Source of the DNA: Sorghum bicolor
Taxonomy: Eukaryota > Streptophyta > Magnoliopsida > Poales > Poaceae
Direction: 5' to 3'
Assembly: GCF_000003195.3 (NCBI RefSeq)
Contig: NC_012870.2
Coordinates: 51,294,049 to 51,358,048, forward strand
Length of the DNA: 64,000 nucleotides
Part shown: positions 59,369-64,000 of the stretch, piece by piece
Layout of the letters: every line of letters starts with the position of its first letter
Position numbering within the stretch: the stretch's first letter is position 1
Notes under the pieces: model-generated
What the model saw: only the letters and a program-made list of their open reading frames with translations
Databases searched by the model: none
Told to the model about the DNA's origin: nothing
Made by a program: the position numbers and the translations under genes

Positions 59369-60915
59369 TAAAAGAGCATCTAGGCCCCTAGTGATTTCGG
59401 TGATTAATGACATTATTGATTACTATGACTAACGTGTGTTTTGCAGAGGCAAAGTCATAGGTAAGGTCATGGTAATAGGTACTCGATGGACAGGGACGTA
59501 CATACCTACTTAATAGTGGAAATCGTTTCGGTTTTCAAAGAATGGATAGACATCGTCAAGACTAGACTAGGTCTAAGTGCCATATGGTGAAGAAGGGCAC
59601 TTAGAGTAGTTTAGGACTTTGTTTTACTTTGACCGTACTATTAAGAGGGGCTTTGATCTAGTAGCTTGACTTAGGCAAGGCTTTAGGTTTAGGTGTGGTG
59701 CACACTTGGTAAACCTAGCACTAGGCAGCTCAGAGACAGTCCTTAGATCGAGAGGAACCAACTTCGTTTTGGAGCGATCGCGTTTCGACGAAGTTAGGGT
59801 GCCCAAGGGGGCACCGGGCGCTGCACGGGACGCTCTGTGAGTGCGTCTGGTGAGGTCCTTAGCCGTTGGGTTTTCTCGGTGCTTAGGGTTAAGCACCGGA
59901 CGCTGGCACCGAACTCACCGGGCAGCGTCCGGTCCCATACCCAGGGAGGTTGTAAACCTGCCCCGAGCACTGGACGCTAGCACCGGACGCACCGGGTAGC
60001 GTCCGGTCCCATGCGTAGGGAGCATGTAAAACCCCCCGGAGCACCGGGCGGTGCCACCGGACGCTGGGAGTTAGTGTCCGGTGACCTGTCAGACGCAGGT
60101 ATAGTTAGACGTTATGGGGCACCGGACGCTCGGGGCAGAGCATCCGGTGCAACATAAAGAGCGTCCGGTGACCCCGTTTTCAGTGGAAAACGGTTGGCCG
60201 ACCCTTGGACTTCGTGGGTAGTATTTATACTCCTCCACCTCGTCCATGAGAGCATTCTTGCCCATTTGAACATCAGAGAAACTTGTTGTGGAGCAAGAGC
60301 GCAGCAAGAGCCTAGAGAGGATTGAGTTTTGAGTGATTTCTTGAGAGAATCCTTCTCTAGTGAATTCCAAGAGTCAAGTGTGCATCCACCACTCTCTAGA
60401 GCCTTGTTTGGGTCAAGTGAGAGTTCTTTGCTTGTTACTCTTGGTGATCGCCATCACCTAGATGGTTCGGTGGTGATTGGAGGCACGAAGACCGCCCGGA
60501 GTTCTTGTGGGTGGCTCGTGTCAAGCTTGTGAGCGGTTTTGGGCGATTCACCGCGACGGAGTGTCGAAGAATCACCCCGTAGAGAGCACTTGGTCCTTGC
60601 GCGGACCAAGGAGGAGCAAGACCCTTGCGCGGGCGCTCCAACGAGGACTAGTGGAGAGTGGCGACTCTCCGATACCTCGGCAAAACATCGCCGAGCACTT
60701 TCTTCCACTACTCCTTTACATTCTTGCATTTACTTTGTGCTTTTACATTCTTAGATTTGCCTTGCTAGAATAGGATTGGAACTAGGTTGCAAAACTTTTA
60801 TCCGGTAGCTCTCTAGGTCACTCTAGGCACAAGGGGTTGAATTGGAGCTTATAGGTTGCTTAAATTTTTAGAGAAGCCCAATTCACCCCCCTCTTGGGCA
60901 TCTTGATCCTTTCAC
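59369..60915 (+). repeat. 3' LTR, 1547 bp
   Basis: Starts TAAAAGAGCATCTAGG (TG mutated to TA; the relative at 12758 starts TGAAAGAGC) and ends ATCCTTTCA. It contains the inverted-motif array (59810-60175), a TATA-like TATTTATA at 60222-60229 and a leader. The last about 334 bp match the partial 5' LTR. Confidence 0.9.
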
Positions 60916-60919
60916 TGCT

Positions 60920-62070
60920 GGCAAACAAGCGACATGGCATGGGGTCACCACGTGTCAGAACAGGGCAGGTCACGTCGCCCACGCGCACCACCCTCCTTGA
61001 ACCCCGCGTCCTACAGCCGGGGCCAGACCTGGGCCCGAGCGCAGGGTCCTCCGCGCGGCTGTATCTGGTCGTGCGCGGCCGATGTCCGCCGCTACCTCCA
61101 CCTCCGGCACCCGGGTGGTAGCCGTTGTAGTTCGAGTCACCATTGTCGTCATCGCTGTCGGGCAACCCGTTGTCATCAGAGGTCGGTGGAGTATGCTAGT
61201 CCTAAAATTCAATAAGCCTGATGCGAACAAAGTACCTCAGCGCGGGTACCTTGTCGTGAATGATCTCCCACGGACGAAGGAAGAGTGGCTGGCCACCGTC
61301 GTGCACCGGTTCAGGCTCAGGGATGGCGAGGACCACCTCATCCGGGACGAGGTCCGGATGAGTGCATCAGGCTGTGATGAACAACTTGCGCTCGTTGTCT
61401 GGATCGTCAATCGCCTCTGGGCTAGCGATCTCGACCCCTGCGCTGGAGGAGCCCATGAAGTGCTGTGCGGTGAGGAGTGAGCGTGAGCTAGGATGCCCTT
61501 CATGCCAACGAGGACACGGAAACAGAATGCACCAGATAATGTCATGAACAGACGGCTCCACCTCTGCCAGCACAAGGCGAAGGGGGCCTCTAGTCGGCCA
61601 AGGCGTGACAAGAACACGCTCGAGGTTGGCAGCCCTGCTGAAACGCATGATGAAGTCATCGGGGCATGTGCGGTGTACCGTGAACTGGTTGACAGAGATA
61701 CCGAAGTGGAGGACGAGCTGGTCCCTAACTATCGCCGTGGTGACCGGCGGCCGTGTGCCGAGCACCAGAGCGACCAGGGCGAGGGATAGGGCATCCTCTG
61801 CCTCCTGTAGGGTGGGGTAGCGAGGAAGGACGACCATGGCCATAGTCGGCGACCTATAGCCCGCACCGCCGAAGAGGCCGGCAGTTCCCATGTGTGGTTG
61901 ATGAGGGCAGGTGGGACGGGCCGAGGGCGCACCTGCCCTGGGCCGGAGGCATCGACACCGGGCCCCCAAGTGGCGGTGCCCACGGCCACAGTTTGGACCG
62001 GCGCACCCACCACCGCCTTAGAGACGCCGTCGTCCGCTGCCAGCCCATCGTCGTGGGCACCCCCGAACAT
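60920..62070 (-). pseudogene. decayed grass repeat ORF (DUF4283-like)
   Basis: A single minus-strand frame from about 62050 to 60870. It holds an N-terminal Gly/Pro-rich part, then YPTLQEAEDALSLALVALV, VHRTCPDDFIMRFSRAAN, a SPEAIDDPDNERK stretch and the FLRPWEIIHDK motif. An SDDDNGDSNYNGYHP tail and ALGPRSGPGCRTR follow. These are typical of a large family of grass proteins with a DUF4283-like RNA-binding fold, often part of repeats. In-frame stops: TGA at 61367-61369 and two stops near 61190-61200. The 3' LTR of the Sirevirus abuts its end, so the retrotransposon inserted at or in this relic. Confidence 0.65.
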
Positions 62071-63315
62071 GCCTGGGCATGTTTTTAATATTCACACTTT
62101 GTGGTGTCGATCTAAGATCATAGATTAACAAACACCCTGGTTGATGAAGGTGAGTAAGACTATGTATTTCAGATGGCTCCCCATGATTTAGACTAATCAT
62201 CATTGCTATACAGAATACTCTAAAATGAAAAGAATGATTAAACGATATTATTCAAACGCAAAACGGTAAACAACAGGTCACTTATTGTTTAATTTAGATG
62301 ATATGTGGAGTTAAGTACCCAACAAGAAACATAGTACCACTAAATATTCATATTTATGCATGTAAAAAAATCAAATATGTTAGCAAGATACACAATAAAT
62401 TATGCATGTAAAAGTATGTAATCTAGCCATAAACATTATCAAGAAAACTAAACCCCACAGTACTCCTCTCATCTATATCTATATCTCTTATAAAGATAAA
62501 CCTCACTAGCTATTTCTCTTGTCATATAAAGTGTCTACATCAACATTTCACTAGCGCATTTCATCTCGCTATGCAAAGTATCCACCTCATCATCCGCTGA
62601 CACATTCTGCTAATAGTCTAACAAATATCATTATGTTTCATCCAAGCTATTCACATTAGAAAAGCATATTATTTATAAACATAAATTTAGTTGTCCACAT
62701 CAAAAGACTAAAAACCTTCACTAACATATATTATGATATTTATTTAATAATATAAGCATCGATGATTCCCGCATGAACGCTCTAGATTTTCTGCTAGTAA
62801 GAATGATTATTTATGCCAGCCAGCCGGCCGGTCGGCCCGTCCGGTTCACGTGTCACTACAGTCTATAAATCAGTCCGGCGTACACGTACATGTGGACAAA
62901 ATGCGTGATGAGCTGAGGTATCAAAATGGACCGGGATAACTTTGATTGATAACAAAAAGATATATATCTACATATCGATTAGAATATATATATCTAGGAC
63001 TACGGAGTGCATATGTATGTACCCTTCTTCGTCTAGACGTCACACGCCGTATAAGGCAGGCAGGCAGGGAAACCTGCGCCAATCTCATTTATTTTACGAA
63101 CAAAATGCGTGTGTATAGATATACCAAGGCCGTCCAGCACAAGGCGGTCCTCGTTCGTCCCCATTCGGCTGGCTGCTTTCTTTTGACGGAGGAGGCGGAG
63201 CCCAGCCCACCACCGTGAGCGCAACGCCCCGCTAGCTGCCGGTGGAAACCGACACCCAACGCCAACGGTTCCTCCCGCTCGCCGGGGCCGGGGAAGCTAG
63301 TCATCAGCGGCCGTG
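62071..63315. other. intergenic; upstream region of alpha-mannosidase
   Basis: AT-rich to about 62800, with no gene or clear element seen. A GC-rich leader begins near 63180 and runs into the mannosidase start codon. A CTATAAATC at about 62864 is a possible but distant TATA box; the real start cannot be read. Confidence 0.45.
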
Positions 63316-63712
63316 ATGGCTGCGGCGCTTCTGCTAGCGGTGCTCGCGGTGGCAGCTGCGGCGACGACGGAGGCGTCGGCGTCGGCGTTCGCGGTGGCGT
63401 CCAACTCCAGCGCGACGGTGGTGGCGGGGAAGCTGAACGTGCACCTGGTGCCGCACTCCCACGACGACGTCGGGTGGCTCAAGACCGTCGACCAGTACTA
63501 CGTCGGATCCAACAACAGCATCCAGGTATATATACTGTAATTGTAACACAGCCATCATGCTCCGGCACTCGATCTTCTTCTCGGTTCTCACCTAGCTGCT
63601 CCTGGGAGTGGATGCGTGTGGGTGGCAGGGCGCGTGCGTGATGAACACCCTCGACTCCGTGGTGGACGCGCTCGCCAAGGATCCCGCACGCAAGTTCGTC
63701 GTCGTCGAGCAG
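63316..63712 (+). CDS. lysosomal/vacuolar-type alpha-mannosidase (GH38), first two exons
   Basis: Exon 1 is 63316-63525 (70 codons, phase 0) and exon 2 is 63629-63712 (28 codons, phase 0). The gene continues past the window end, and 63713-64000 is intron 2. The N-terminus is a hydrophobic Ala/Leu-rich signal peptide (about residues 1-25). [20 protein letters not shown] holds the GH38 zinc-binding His and Asp of the HSHDD motif, followed by GSNNSIQ. Exon 2 continues [15 protein letters not shown] and RKFVVVEQ, which in the family precedes the AFFxRWW motif. The enzyme removes alpha-linked mannose from N-glycans in the vacuole or apoplast. The ATG at 63316 is the first good start in frame. Confidence 0.92.
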
Positions 63713-64000
63713 GTCAGTATACAGTACAGTACCTGCCAAGCCTCCCTGATATCCTCCTCCCTCCTATCCTTGTCGTCTACGCTGCTTGTGTTGCATCGCC
63801 TCCGTTCCTCTGTTTTCTCGTCCCAAATTGTCCTCGTCCTTGTGGTCTGTCTACAATGCCTGCCTGCTTTAATTTGCAGTCAAAGTTTAGTCGTGTATAT
63901 ATATATTTTTTAAAAAAAAGCTTGTCAGATTTCAGGCCAAAAACCATACTTGTACGCCATTAGTTAATTCTTTTGGTTTGAAGTTTTCGCCGTCGGTGAT

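Larger units (their letters stand above)
48921..60915 (+). mobile_element. Sirevirus-type Copia retrotransposon (Maximus lineage)
   Basis: Order: truncated 5' LTR (48921-49254), PBS (49257-49268), gag (49308-51731), pol in PR-INT-RT-RH order (51746-54973), an inverted-motif array (55480-55750), an env-like third ORF (about 56338-58908), several polypurine tracts, and a complete 3' LTR (59369-60915). The INT-before-RT order marks Copia. The large two-knuckle gag, third ORF, multiple PPTs and CACCGGAC-type LTR motifs mark Sireviruses (established knowledge). The two LTRs differ by few bases over the shared part, so the insertion is fairly recent. Stops and frameshifts in pol and the env-like ORF, and the missing 5' LTR promoter, make it non-autonomous. 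Confidence 0.92.

Overview
This is nuclear DNA from a panicoid grass, most likely Andropogoneae (sorghum, sugarcane or maize relatives). That placement is inferred from four things: plant genes with many introns and GC-rich first exons, very dense grass MITEs, Sirevirus-type Copia elements whose LTRs carry CACCGGAC/GTCCGGTG arrays, and L1-type LINEs. There are no prokaryotic features. Exon coordinates were assigned by eye from splice sites, reading phase and protein-family conservation.

Layout. About 1.2-8.0 kb (minus): an RHB1A-like RING-H2 E3 ligase. Its coding exons are 1199-4402. A probable 5'UTR exon lies near 7785-8044, and intron 1 holds a broken tandem copy of the promoter and first exon. 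8.6-12.8 kb: a truncated minus-strand Sirevirus (one LTR, PBS, start of gag) with another solo LTR nested in its LTR. 12.8-17.2 kb: DNA-transposon relics. 17.3-22.5 kb (minus): a complete ten-exon QTRT2 gene (queuine tRNA-ribosyltransferase accessory subunit). 22.9-26.5 kb: intergenic, with two hAT elements that have clean 8-bp target duplications and a Stowaway-like MITE amplified internally. 27.1-31.0 kb (plus): a nine-exon, divergent RPN10 (proteasome ubiquitin receptor). 31.5-37.3 kb: no confident gene; a Pro/Lys-rich ORF relic, a probable LTR and a GC-rich patch. 37.5-38.7 kb: a broken F-box/DUF295 gene. 38.9-47.4 kb (minus): one LINE split by a second, nearly full-length LINE. 47.4-48.9 kb: the end of a CACTA transposon. 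48.9-60.9 kb (plus): a Sirevirus with gag, pol and a third, env-like ORF, a 5' LTR cut short by the CACTA end, and a complete 3' LTR. 60.9-62.1 kb (minus): a decayed grass-repeat ORF. 63.3 kb to the window end (plus): the first two exons of a GH38 alpha-mannosidase.

The four host genes (RHB1A, QTRT2, RPN10, alpha-mannosidase) are independent housekeeping-type genes and do not form a pathway cluster. RHB1A and RPN10 both concern ubiquitin, but nothing in the sequence links them. Most of the remaining DNA is nested transposons. The most unusual signals are: (i) the LTR-type inverted-motif array repeated inside the Sirevirus between pol and the env-like ORF, which may mark an internal promoter; (ii) the tandem copy of the RHB1A promoter/first exon inside its own intron, with the splice donor deleted; (iii) the RPN10 paralogue that lacks the usual C-terminus.
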